From: Oxalobacteraceae bacterium OTU3CAMAD1
GTDB taxonomy: Bacteria > Pseudomonadota > Gammaproteobacteria > Burkholderiales > Burkholderiaceae_D
Assembly (NCBI GenBank): GCA_024123915.1
Contig: CP099650.1
Location: forward strand, 2,046,001 to 2,110,000
Reading direction: 5' to 3'
DNA: 64,000 nucleotides
Under the pieces are notes generated by a model. That model did not search any database. It saw only the letters and a list, made by a program, of their open reading frames with translations, and was not told where the DNA came from. The position numbers and the translations under genes are program-made. This document shows, piece by piece, positions 44,432-53,128 of the stretch (position 1 is the first letter of the stretch; every line of letters begins with the position of its first letter).

Positions 44432-44590
44432 TCCTCCCTTCCTGATCGGTTCCTGCCTCCCGGCCGCTTGTACTTTTCGCAGGACCGCTTGCCATTTCCG
44501 CTTAGTGAAAGAGATTTCGGCCAAGGCGCAAGAACGTCCCGGCGCGCTGTCCTATGCTCGGACCCCTTGTCCATTTTTGGTATCCACCCC

Positions 44591-46267
44591 ATGAAGAAAA
44601 GTCCCAGCCGCCTGGTCACCGCCATGTGCATGCTCTTGCTTTCGTCGGCCCATCTTGACGCCAGGGCCGCCGCCATTCCCCAGCTCGTTCAAAAAAACGG
44701 CCGCCACGCGCTGATGGTCGACGGCCAGCCGTTCACAATGCTTGGCGTGCAGGCCCACAATTCGAGCAACTATCCCGGCGCGCTGGAGCCCGTGTGGTCC
44801 GCCGTCAAGGACGCGCATGCCAACACGCTTGAAATCCCCGTCGCCTGGGAGCAGGTCGAGCCGGTCGAAGGCAAATTCGATTTCAGCTACGTCGACACGC
44901 TGGTCGCGCAGGCGCGCCGGAACAAGGTGCGCCTGGTGCTGCTGTGGTTCGGCACCTATAAAAACACGCGTCCGCAGTACGCGCCGGAGTGGGTCAGGAC
45001 CGACAACCAGCGTTTCCCGCGCATGCTCGACAAGGAGGGCAAGCCGACCTACTGCCTGTCGACCTACGGCGAGGAGACCTTGACGGCCGACACCAGGGCC
45101 TTCGTCGCCTTCATGGCGCATCTGAAGAAGATCGACGAGGCCGACCGCACCGTGATCATGGTGCAGGTCCAGAACGAGGTCGGCACGTTCAACAGCACGC
45201 GCGACTACAGTCCGAAGGCGGAGGCGGCGTTCCGCCAGCCGGTGCCGGCGTCCGTGCTGGCGAAAAAGAAGCCGCCCGTGCCCGGCGCCCCCAGCGGGAC
45301 CTGGTCTGAGGTCTACGGCCCATATGCGGAAGAGTATTTCCTGGCGTATTCGATGGCCAGCTACATCGGCAAGATGGCCAAGGCCGGGCGCGCGGTCTAC
45401 AACCTGCCGATGTTCGTCAACGCCGCCGTGCGCGATTCGGTCGCGCCGGCCACGCCGTGGAAGAACAATTTCAACGCCGGCGGCCCGACCTACGACGTGA
45501 TCGACATCTACCAGGCGGCGGCCCCCCATATCGACATCTCCGCCGCCGACCTGTACGGCAAGGAGTCGGAGCAGGTCGCGGGCAACCTGGCCAAATACCA
45601 GCGACCGGACAACGCCCTGTTTATCCCTGAGATGGCCAACGCGCCTTACTTCGCGCGTTACATCTACCAGATACTGGGACGCGGCGCGATCGGTGTCGCG
45701 CCGTTCGGCGTCGATTACGCCGACTACACCAATTATCCGCTGGGGGCGCGGACGGCCGACAAGGCCATGGCCGCGCCGTTCGGCAAGATCTACGCGGCGT
45801 TCCGGCCGATGGAGCGGATGTGGGCGACCTGGGCGCTGGAGGGGCGCACCCACGGCATCGCCGAAAGCGACGAGCGCACGCCGCAAACCATCACCATGGG
45901 CAACTGGAGCGTCAACGCGATCTTCCGTGAATGGCACATGGGCACCGTCGCGCATTCGGCCAACAAGCAGGATTTCCCGCCCGGAACCGAGTTCCCCACC
46001 GGCGGCGCCGCCTTCGCGCAAACCGGCGACAACGAGTTCATCGTGATCGGCCAGCAGGTGCGCCTGCACTTCGGCGGCGCCGGCGCCAACGCCAACAAAC
46101 CGGCCATGTATTTGCGCGTCGAGGAAGGCCGCTTCGACGCGGCGGGAAAATGGATCATGCAGCGCAACTGGAACGGCGACCAGGTCGATTCCGGCCTGAA
46201 CCTGCCGGCCCGTCCCACCGTCCTGAAAGTGCGCATGGGGACGTATTTAGGCGGGCTATCCCATTGA
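44591..46267 (+). CDS. Exported GH35 beta-galactosidase with DUF5597-type C-terminus
   Basis: The 558-residue protein has a signal peptide (LVTAMCMLLLSSAHLDARA) and a GH35 barrel. The predicted acid/base is Glu196 in VQVQNEVG and the nucleophile Glu347 in LFIPEMAN. The C-terminal part (about 370-555) matches the DUF5597 type found in single-chain GH35 enzymes such as Cellvibrio Bgl35A, which takes beta-galactose off xyloglucan oligosaccharides. It follows the AraC gene on the same strand and overlaps the convergent GntR gene by 12 bases. Confidence 0.9.
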   Translation: MKKSPSRLVTAMCMLLLSSAHLDARAAAIPQLVQKNGRHALMVDGQPFTMLGVQAHNSSNYPGALEPVWSAVKDAHANTLEIPVAWEQVEPVEGKFDFSYVDTLVAQARRNKVRLVLLWFGTYKNTRPQYAPEWVRTDNQRFPRMLDKEGKPTYCLSTYGEETLTADTRAFVAFMAHLKKIDEADRTVIMVQVQNEVGTFNSTRDYSPKAEAAFRQPVPASVLAKKKPPVPGAPSGTWSEVYGPYAEEYFLAYSMASYIGKMAKAGRAVYNLPMFVNAAVRDSVAPATPWKNNFNAGGPTYDVIDIYQAAAPHIDISAADLYGKESEQVAGNLAKYQRPDNALFIPEMANAPYFARYIYQILGRGAIGVAPFGVDYADYTNYPLGARTADKAMAAPFGKIYAAFRPMERMWATWALEGRTHGIAESDERTPQTITMGNWSVNAIFREWHMGTVAHSANKQDFPPGTEFPTGGAAFAQTGDNEFIVIGQQVRLHFGGAGANANKPAMYLRVEEGRFDAAGKWIMQRNWNGDQVDSGLNLPARPTVLKVRMGTYLGGLSH

Positions 46268-47197
46268 CGCCGGCGGCGCCGCCTGATCGCGGCCGTGCCC
46301 GGCGTCGCGCTTGCGCAGCGCGTTGAGCATGGTCGAGCGCGACGAGCCCAGATGGACCCGCATCGCCGCCAGCGCGGCGGCGACATCGCCCTCGGCCAGC
46401 GGACGCAGGATGGCCAGGTGCTCCTGTAGCGCGTACTGGTTGCGCGGGATCTCGTCGCGCTTGTCCCACTGGTAGTGGTAATGGTAGACCATGGAGACGA
46501 CGTCGTTGAGGCTCTCGGCGAAGCGGTTGTCCAGCAGGCCGATCAGGAAGGTGTGGAATTCGCGGTCGAGCGCGGGGAATTCCGCGTGGCTCTCGGCCGG
46601 TTCGCGGCCCAGCGCCTCGTGGCGCGCCAGCAGCTCGCGCAGCCTGGCGAAGGCCGGGTCGTCCGGCGCCAGCTCGGCGATCTTTTCGATCGCCTTCAAT
46701 TCGAACATCTCGCGCACCTCGCCCAGCTCCTGGGCGTATTTGGTGTCGAAGGCGCACAGGCGCCAGCCGCCGCGCGGGTTCTTTTCGATCATGCCGTTGC
46801 GCGAGAAGCCGATCAGGAATTCGCGTACGGCGATGGTGCTGACCCCGGCCGCGCGCGACAGCTCGACCTCGGTGAACTCGGCGCCCGGCGGCAGGTCGCG
46901 CTCGTAGATGCGCTCCATCAGCACTTGCTGCAGCTGCTCGGTGGCACTGTGCAGTTCGGCCACGTCGAAGTAGTCGTCCGGCCGGGGCTTGCGCAACAGA
47001 TAGCGCTGCTTCATGCCGGCCACCAGTCCATGGTCGACCAGGTGGGCCAGCGCGCTGCGTACGGCGGTGCGGCTGCTGGCGACGATCTCGGTCATGCGCA
47101 TTTCGGTGGGCAGGGGATCGCCAACGGCCAGGTGGTTGGCGGCGTGATCCAGCAGCAGGTTGATGCTGCGCCGGGTGGTGATGGGAAGTTTGGCCAT
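46256..47197 (-). CDS. GntR-type regulator with two winged-helix domains and FCD
   Basis: The 313-residue protein contains an N-terminal GntR-like winged helix (about 1-70, LPTEMRMTEIVASSRTAVRSALAHLVDHGLV) and then a second complete GntR winged helix (about 85-150, LPPGAEFTEVELSRAAGVSTIAVREFLIGFSRNGMIEKNPRGGW), followed by an FCD ligand domain (about 155-295). Typical FadR-type proteins are 220-250 residues with one winged helix. It is divergent from the xyloglucanase gene; a palindrome/direct-repeat site lies 35 bases before its start, suggesting autoregulation. Confidence 0.87.
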   Translation of the reverse strand: MAKLPITTRRSINLLLDHAANHLAVGDPLPTEMRMTEIVASSRTAVRSALAHLVDHGLVAGMKQRYLLRKPRPDDYFDVAELHSATEQLQQVLMERIYERDLPPGAEFTEVELSRAAGVSTIAVREFLIGFSRNGMIEKNPRGGWRLCAFDTKYAQELGEVREMFELKAIEKIAELAPDDPAFARLRELLARHEALGREPAESHAEFPALDREFHTFLIGLLDNRFAESLNDVVSMVYHYHYQWDKRDEIPRNQYALQEHLAILRPLAEGDVAAALAAMRVHLGSSRSTMLNALRKRDAGHGRDQAAPPASMG

Positions 47198-47231
47198 GTT
47201 TTGTGGTGCGGGGCGCCGTCGTGGCGGCGTA

Positions 47232-47255
47232 GTGTATTGAATACATAGAATACAC
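47232..47255. promoter_or_regulatory. Composite operator upstream of the tandem-winged-helix regulator
   Basis: Arms GTGTATT and AATACAC form a perfect inverted repeat with a 10-base spacer. Inside it GTATTGAATAC is a second palindrome, and GAATACA occurs twice as a direct repeat nine bases apart. It lies 35 bases before the regulator start. Confidence 0.6.
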
Positions 47256-47533
47256 CACGATCGGCGCTCGCGTGTCGCGGCGGTAGTTTACAGCCTTGAA
47301 TTTTGCAAGTTTACGCCATTATGAAATTCATCAAACGGCGGAATGATTTCGCGTGCACAACACGTTTGCGGTTCGCCTTCTGAATTGTTTGATATATGTT
47401 TATTAGGTTTTCACGTTTGCCGCCGGGGGAGGGATGTCGGCGGCCGGCGCGGAAACGGAGCCGTCGGCCCCGCCCGGGGAAGGCGGCTTCGCTGTCATCC
47501 ATATATACAACAAATCATAAGGAGACAAGTAAG
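47256..47533 (+). promoter_or_regulatory. Upstream region of the GH74 gene
   Basis: The gap between the regulator and the GH74 gene is 336 bases. Besides the operator it contains ATTGTTTGATATATG (47384-47398), a version of the motif found at the fucose operon and AraC promoters, and a strong AAGGAGA seven bases or so before the GH74 ATG. No other gene is seen. Confidence 0.45.
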
Positions 47534-49684
47534 ATGAAATGGATCAAAGCAGTGCTCGTTGCGGCCCGGCCCCTGGTGGCCGCCGGCGCGATGGTCGTGG
47601 CGGCCCAGCAGCCGGCCGCCGCCTATACCTGGGACACCGTCGCCATGGGCGGCGGAGGGTTCGTCTCGGCCGTCATTCCCAGCAAGGCCCAGGGCGTGGT
47701 GTACGCGCGCACCGACGTCGGAGGCGCCTTCCGCTGGGACAATTCAGCCGCGCGCTGGGTGTCCATGCTCGATTGGGTGGCCGATGACCAGACCGGTTAC
47801 CTCGGCGTCGAATCGTTGGCGGTCGATCCCAAGAACGCGGCCAACGTCTATTTGTACGTCGGCATCAGCTACTTCAACGGCGGCAAGAGCGCCGTGCTGC
47901 GTTCGACCGACTACGGCGCCACCTTCTCCACCACCGACGTGACCGCCCAGTTCAAGGCGCACGGCAATGGCATGGGGCGCCAGAACGGCGAGCGCATGGT
48001 GGTCGATCCAGGTTCGAGCAACGTGCTGTACCTGGGCACGCGCGCCAACGGCCTGTTCAAGAGCACCAACGCCGGCGCGGCCTGGGCAAAGGTGAACGCG
48101 CTCAACGTGACGACCACGGCCAACGAAAACGGCATCAGCGTGGTCATGGCCGATCCGGCCAGCGTGTCCGGCGGCGTGGCGCAGCGCCTGTTCGTCGGCG
48201 TGTCGCGCTACGGTTCGGCCGGCGCCAACTTTTATCGCAGCGACAACGCCGGCGGCTCGTTCAGCGCCGTCTCCGGCGGCCCGTCGAACCTGATGCCGCA
48301 GCGCGCCGCTTTCGACGGCGCCGGCAACCTGTACATCACCTACGCCAACGGCGCCGGCCCGCACGGCAACCAGTCGGGCACGGAGCCGATGAACAGCGGC
48401 CAGATCTGGAAATACACGATCGCCAACGGCGCCTGGACCAACGTCACGCCGGCCGGCGTGACGGTCGCGTTCAGCGGCATCAGCGTCGACCCCAACAATG
48501 CCCAGCGCCTGATCGCCTCGTCGGTCAACCAGTACGCCCAGCAGGGCAACAGCTGGGGCGACCGGGTGTATATCTCGACCAACGGCGGGGCGGCGTGGAC
48601 CGACGTCGTCGCGCGCGGCTTCGCCAAGGACACCGGCGGCATCAACTGGATCGCCGGCTCGTCGATCCACTGGGCCGGCACGGTGGCGTTCGATCCGTTC
48701 AACACCAAGACCGTCTGGGTCACGTCGGGCAACGGCATCTTCAAAACCAGCGACATCGACGCCACCACGACCACCTGGACCTTCAACACCAAGGGACTGG
48801 AGGAGACGGTGCCGCTGAACATCAACAGCATCGCCGGCGGCCCGCTGCTGTCGGCGCTGGGCGACGTCGACGGCTTCCAGCACTACAACACCCAGAGCTA
48901 CACCAACCCGATGTACACGCCGACGATGGGCACGACCACCGGCCTGGCGGTGGCGGACGCCAACACCAGCACAGTGGTTCGCGTCGGCAACGCGATGTAC
49001 CGCTCCGCCAACGGCGGCACCAACTGGACGCAGGCCGCCATCAACGGCGCCAAGGGCCAAGTGGCGCTGTCGGCCAGCGGCGGCGTGTTGCTGCATAGCC
49101 CGGAAAACTCTTCCACCACCTACCGTTCGACCAACCTGGGCACGAACTGGACGGCCGTCGGCGGACTGGGCGTGAGCAACGCGCGTCCGCTGGGCGATCC
49201 GGTCAACAACAATAAGTTCTATGTGCACAATCCGGCCAATGGCGCCTTCATGATCAGCACCGACGGCGGCGCGTCGTTCTGGCAGTACAACACGCTGGCC
49301 GCCGGCGGCAGCGACGTGATCCGCGCGGCGCCCGGCCGCGAGGGCGACATCTGGGTGCCGCTCTACGGTGGCGGCCTGGCGCGCACCACCAGCTCCGGCT
49401 GGCAATTCACCACCTTCGCCAACGTCAGCTACTGCGGCGCGGTCGGCTTCGGCAAGGCGGCGGCGGGCGCGACCTATCCGACCGTCTTCATCTGGGGCAC
49501 GGTCGGCGGCGTGCGCGGCTTGTTCCGTTCGACAGATACCGGCCAGACGTGGACGCGCATCAACGACAACGCCCACCAGTACGGTGGCCCGGGCAACGGC
49601 AGGTTCGTCGTCGGCGACATGAACACCTTCGGCGTGGTCTACATGAGCACGGCGGGCAGGGGGATCGTGGTGGGCCGGCCGTAA
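47534..49684 (+). CDS. Exported GH74 endo-xyloglucanase
   Basis: The 716-residue protein has a signal peptide (about 1-30) and two seven-bladed propellers built of BNR-type repeats (for example STDYGATF, KSTNAGAAW, STNGGAAW, STDTGQTW). The catalytic acids of GH74 are visible as Asp61 in YARTDVGGAFRWD and an Asp in LGDVDGFQHYN (about 444). It would cut the beta-1,4-glucan backbone of xyloglucan outside the cell. No carbohydrate-binding module is attached. It starts after AAGGAGA and is followed by the fucosidase gene on the same strand. Confidence 0.93.
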   Translation: MKWIKAVLVAARPLVAAGAMVVAAQQPAAAYTWDTVAMGGGGFVSAVIPSKAQGVVYARTDVGGAFRWDNSAARWVSMLDWVADDQTGYLGVESLAVDPKNAANVYLYVGISYFNGGKSAVLRSTDYGATFSTTDVTAQFKAHGNGMGRQNGERMVVDPGSSNVLYLGTRANGLFKSTNAGAAWAKVNALNVTTTANENGISVVMADPASVSGGVAQRLFVGVSRYGSAGANFYRSDNAGGSFSAVSGGPSNLMPQRAAFDGAGNLYITYANGAGPHGNQSGTEPMNSGQIWKYTIANGAWTNVTPAGVTVAFSGISVDPNNAQRLIASSVNQYAQQGNSWGDRVYISTNGGAAWTDVVARGFAKDTGGINWIAGSSIHWAGTVAFDPFNTKTVWVTSGNGIFKTSDIDATTTTWTFNTKGLEETVPLNINSIAGGPLLSALGDVDGFQHYNTQSYTNPMYTPTMGTTTGLAVADANTSTVVRVGNAMYRSANGGTNWTQAAINGAKGQVALSASGGVLLHSPENSSTTYRSTNLGTNWTAVGGLGVSNARPLGDPVNNNKFYVHNPANGAFMISTDGGASFWQYNTLAAGGSDVIRAAPGREGDIWVPLYGGGLARTTSSGWQFTTFANVSYCGAVGFGKAAAGATYPTVFIWGTVGGVRGLFRSTDTGQTWTRINDNAHQYGGPGNGRFVVGDMNTFGVVYMSTAGRGIVVGRP

Positions 49685-49851
49685 CCCTGGCGCTGGCGTA
49701 GTGAAGGGGACGCCGGCGTCGGCGATCGCCGACGGCGGCGGTTACACAAAACACCGAGACAACCTGGAAGACTTTGTAGTAAATGTTCATTATATATGTG
49801 GAACAATTTGGGTTATCATCTAGCCAAACTACCCATTCGAGACGCTTATAA

Positions 49852-51624
49852 ATGAAATCTTTGCACACGAAGAAAGTCCCGGGGCGAGTGCTCCTGGCAG
49901 GCATGCTCGCAGCCACGATCGCCGCCCACGCAGCCCCGCCGTCGCGGTTGCCTTCGATGCCGCCCATGCCGGCGCTGCCGTCGCCGCTGCCGCAGGACAG
50001 TGTGGACATGGCCGCCCACGATTCCGCGCCGGAAGTGAAGCTGGCGTTGCCGATTACGGCAGGCCCTTTCGAACCCACCTGGGAATCGATCGAGAAAAAC
50101 TACCCGGGCACGCCGGCTTGGCTGCGCGAAGCGAAATTCGGCATCTGGGTGCATTTCGGACCGCAGGCGGCCGGCATGAGCGGCGACTGGTACGCGCGAC
50201 GGATGTACGCGCCCGGCACGCCGGCCTACGACAACCACCTCAAGAACCAGGGACATCCTTCGCGCGTCGGCTACAAGGAAATGCTGCGCGACTGGAATCC
50301 AAGCAAGCTCGATCCGGCCAAGTTGACGGCGCTGTACAAGGCGGCGGGCGCGCGCTTCCTGATCGTCCAGGGCGTGCATCACGATAATTTCGACTTGTGG
50401 GACTCGCGCTACCAGCCGTGGAATTCGACCCGCATGGGTCCAAAGCGCGATCTGGTCGGCGAGTGGTCCAAGGCGGCCAGGGAGGCCGGCATGCGCTATG
50501 GCGTGGCCTTCCATCATGAATATTCGTGGTGGTGGTGGCAAACCGCCTTCGGCAGCGACAAGCAGGGGCCGCTGGCCGGCGTTCCCTACGATGGAGCCCT
50601 GACCATGGCCGACGGCAAGGGAAAGTGGTGGGAAGGGCTCGATCCGCGCCGGCTCTACAACGTCGACCTGCGCGAATACAAGGGCGTCGCAGCGGCGGCC
50701 CAGACGGATTGGAATCCCCCGCCGGCCGGTCTGTTCAGCCGTCACACCGCGTATACGAAGTGGTATGCCACCCAATGGGCGCTGCGCATGATGGACGTGG
50801 TGGAGCGCTACGATCCAGATTTCATCTATACCGATGGCACGGGGCCGCAACCGTTTAGCGGAACCCACACCGGCACCGGCATCAAGTCCGATGCGACGCA
50901 GCGCGTGATCGCCGATTTCTACAACCAGACCCTGAAAAAGCGTGGCAAGGTCGACACCTTCAGCATCATCAAATTCCGGCCAACCACCAACGGCACCGTG
51001 AATACGGAGGAGGGCAGCGTCCCGGACGGCATCAAGTCCGACCAGGCGTGGATCGCGGAAACGCCGGTGGGGGATTGGTACTACGGGCCCGGTTTCACCT
51101 ACGATTCGGGCGCGGTGATCCGCTATATCCTTGAGCAGGTGTCGCGCGACGGCAATGTCGCCATCTGTATTTCGCCGCTGCCCGATGGTTCGCTGGACGC
51201 CGGCAGCACCCGCATGCTGGAGGAGGTCGGCGCCTGGATGCAACTGAACGGCCAGGGCATCTACGGCAGCAAAGCCTGGGCCGTGCCCGGCGAGGGCGCG
51301 GGCGGGAAGTTGCGCACTCTGCCTGGAGGCAAGATCGGAAAAGAGCAGGCCGAGTTCCGCTTCGGTCCCAAGGATTTCCGCTTCACGGTGGGCGGCGACG
51401 GTTCGCTCTACGCGTACAGCATGGCGGTTCCCGCCGCCGGCAGCGAACTCCGCATCGCTTCGCTTGGCCGCGCCGCCAAGCTGCTGGGCAAGCCGGTCGC
51501 CTCCGTCACCTTGCTCGGCCACGCCGGCGCGCCCTTGCGCTGGAAGCAGGAGGATGACGCGCTCGTCATCACCGTGCCCGAGGGGATGTCGTTCGCCACG
51601 GCGGTTGGTTTCAACATCAGGTAG
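49852..51624 (+). CDS. Exported GH29 alpha-L-fucosidase
   Basis: The 590-residue protein has a signal peptide (VLLAGMLAATIAAHA), a Pro-rich linker (about 30-50) and a GH29 barrel with KFGIWVHFGPQAAG, GVHHDNFDLWDS and the predicted nucleophile Asp328 in FIYTDGTG; a beta domain follows. It removes alpha-L-fucose (or alpha-L-galactose, which some GH29 enzymes accept). The 167-base gap before it includes ATTATATATG and an ATTGTTCC on the opposite strand, resembling the shared promoter motif. It supplies the substrate for the fucose pathway encoded 10-15 kb away. Confidence 0.93.
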   Translation: MKSLHTKKVPGRVLLAGMLAATIAAHAAPPSRLPSMPPMPALPSPLPQDSVDMAAHDSAPEVKLALPITAGPFEPTWESIEKNYPGTPAWLREAKFGIWVHFGPQAAGMSGDWYARRMYAPGTPAYDNHLKNQGHPSRVGYKEMLRDWNPSKLDPAKLTALYKAAGARFLIVQGVHHDNFDLWDSRYQPWNSTRMGPKRDLVGEWSKAAREAGMRYGVAFHHEYSWWWWQTAFGSDKQGPLAGVPYDGALTMADGKGKWWEGLDPRRLYNVDLREYKGVAAAAQTDWNPPPAGLFSRHTAYTKWYATQWALRMMDVVERYDPDFIYTDGTGPQPFSGTHTGTGIKSDATQRVIADFYNQTLKKRGKVDTFSIIKFRPTTNGTVNTEEGSVPDGIKSDQAWIAETPVGDWYYGPGFTYDSGAVIRYILEQVSRDGNVAICISPLPDGSLDAGSTRMLEEVGAWMQLNGQGIYGSKAWAVPGEGAGGKLRTLPGGKIGKEQAEFRFGPKDFRFTVGGDGSLYAYSMAVPAAGSELRIASLGRAAKLLGKPVASVTLLGHAGAPLRWKQEDDALVITVPEGMSFATAVGFNIR

Positions 51625-51675
51625 CACATCGCGAAAGATCCGCCGGTTTAACGGTTTCGATAAAGGAGCATTACC

Positions 51676-52095
51676 ATGACATCAGAAGCAAACAAACTCA
51701 CCATGCAGAAGTTTGTCGAGTTCATCAACACCGCCAGCGAAGCATTGGCCGACGAACTCATCTCCACGGAGGCAATCTTTCATGTGCCGGGACGTCCGGA
51801 GCCAATGAAAGGGCCAGCTGGTTATCTCGCCATCATCGGCATGATGCGCGAAGGATTCCCCGACATTCAGTGGACCCTGGAAGAGATGGTGGCCGAGAGC
51901 GATAAAGTGGCCGCCCGGTTTACGATGCGCGGCACACATCAAGGACCATTCTTCGGTGTAGCGCCAACCGGGAAAAAGATCACCGTGCAAGCCATGAACC
52001 TCTACCGTCTCTCCGGCGGCAAGTTCGTCGAAGAGCGCGGCCAGCCCGATATGCTTGGCTTGTTACAGCAAATCGGTGCCGCGCCATCGAATTGA
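51676..52095 (+). CDS. SnoaL-like ester cyclase family protein
   Basis: The 139-residue protein has a SnoaL/NTF2-like fold: NKLTMQKFVEFINTAS, FPDIQWTLEEMVAESDKVAARFTMRGTHQG and the common FGVAPTGKKITVQAMNLYRLSGGKFVEE block. Members have many roles and the substrate is unknown. AAAGGAG precedes the ATG. It follows the fucosidase gene by 51 bases and is the last gene before yicC. Confidence 0.87.
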   Translation: MTSEANKLTMQKFVEFINTASEALADELISTEAIFHVPGRPEPMKGPAGYLAIIGMMREGFPDIQWTLEEMVAESDKVAARFTMRGTHQGPFFGVAPTGKKITVQAMNLYRLSGGKFVEERGQPDMLGLLQQIGAAPSN

Positions 52096-52120
52096 CCCGG
52101 GACGCTGCCAGGAGGGCCGA

Positions 52121-52148
52121 AAAAAAGGAGCGTTGCCGCTCCTTTCTG
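52121..52148 (-). terminator. Intrinsic terminator after yicC
   Basis: AAAGGAGC-GTTGCC-GCTCCTTT forms an 8 bp stem (52124-52131, 52138-52145). On the minus strand it follows the yicC stop by a few bases and runs into a U tract; on the plus strand it could also stop transcripts from the SnoaL gene. Confidence 0.8.
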
Positions 52149-53054
52149 TTATTCCAGGTTTTGCACCTGCTCGCGCATCTGCTCGATAAGCAACTTGAGC
52201 TCCATCGAGGCGTCGGCCAGCTCCTTGACGGAGGCCTTGGCGCCCAGCGTGTTCGCTTCGCGGTTGAGCTCCTGCATCATGAAGTCCAGGCGCTTGCCGA
52301 CCTGGCCGCCCTTTTTCAGGATGTGGCGCGTCTCGGTCAGGTGCGCCGACAGCCGGCCCAGCTCCTCGGCGACGTCGATGCGGATGCCGTACAGGATCAC
52401 TTCCTGGCGGATGCGTTCGAGCGCGTCCTGGCGCGACAGCGCCGAATTCGAGCCCTGGCAGGCCAGGCCCAGCGCGTCCTGCATGCGCTCGACGGCTTTT
52501 TGCTGGAAGGCGGCGACCACCTGCGGAATGAGCGGCGTGATGCGCTTGACGATCACCTCCATCGCCTCGATGCGTGAGGTCAGCATCGCTTCGAGCGCGG
52601 CGCCTTCGCGCTGGCGGCTGACGACGAAGGCCTCGACCGTGCGCGCGGTCAGCGCGGCGACGTCGGCCTGCAGCGACTCCTGGCCGATCTGGGCTTCCTC
52701 GATGACGCCGGGCCAGCGCAGCAGTTCGGCCACGGACATGGTCGGCGCGGCGGGGAAGTGCGCGCCGACTTCTTGTTGCAGTCGTTGTAATTCGGTCAAT
52801 AGGGGCAGGTTGAGCGCCTGCGTGCCGGCCGTGGCCGCCTTCCGGCCGAAACTGAGCCTCAGCTCGACCTTGCCGCGCGTGATGGCGGCCATGACCGCCG
52901 AGCGCAAATCGGGTTCGAGCGCGCGCAAATCGTCGTTTATTCGAAACTGAAGGTCGAGAAAGCGCGAGTTGACGCTCTTGATTTCGATCGTCAGTGTGCC
53001 CGCCGCGCTTTCACTGGTGGCGACTGCGTAGCCCGTCATGCTGGAAATGCTCAA
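52149..53054 (-). CDS. yicC: YicC family endoribonuclease-like protein
   Basis: The 301-residue protein is a YicC family member: MSISSMTGYAVATSES at the start, SVNSRFLDLQFRINDDLRALEPDLR, and a C-terminal DUF1732 region (HLTETRHILKKGGQVGKRLDFMMQELNREANTLGAKA). YicC has been linked to RNA processing. In many proteobacteria it precedes gmk; here it is separated from gmk by about 25 kb and has its own terminator. Confidence 0.95.
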   Translation of the reverse strand: MSISSMTGYAVATSESAAGTLTIEIKSVNSRFLDLQFRINDDLRALEPDLRSAVMAAITRGKVELRLSFGRKAATAGTQALNLPLLTELQRLQQEVGAHFPAAPTMSVAELLRWPGVIEEAQIGQESLQADVAALTARTVEAFVVSRQREGAALEAMLTSRIEAMEVIVKRITPLIPQVVAAFQQKAVERMQDALGLACQGSNSALSRQDALERIRQEVILYGIRIDVAEELGRLSAHLTETRHILKKGGQVGKRLDFMMQELNREANTLGAKASVKELADASMELKLLIEQMREQVQNLE

Positions 53055-53128
53055 TGGATGTCCCCGATTTAATCTTTACAAAACAGTGATTTATCCACAC
53101 AATCCGATGTGTTGAGGCGAGGAATCCT

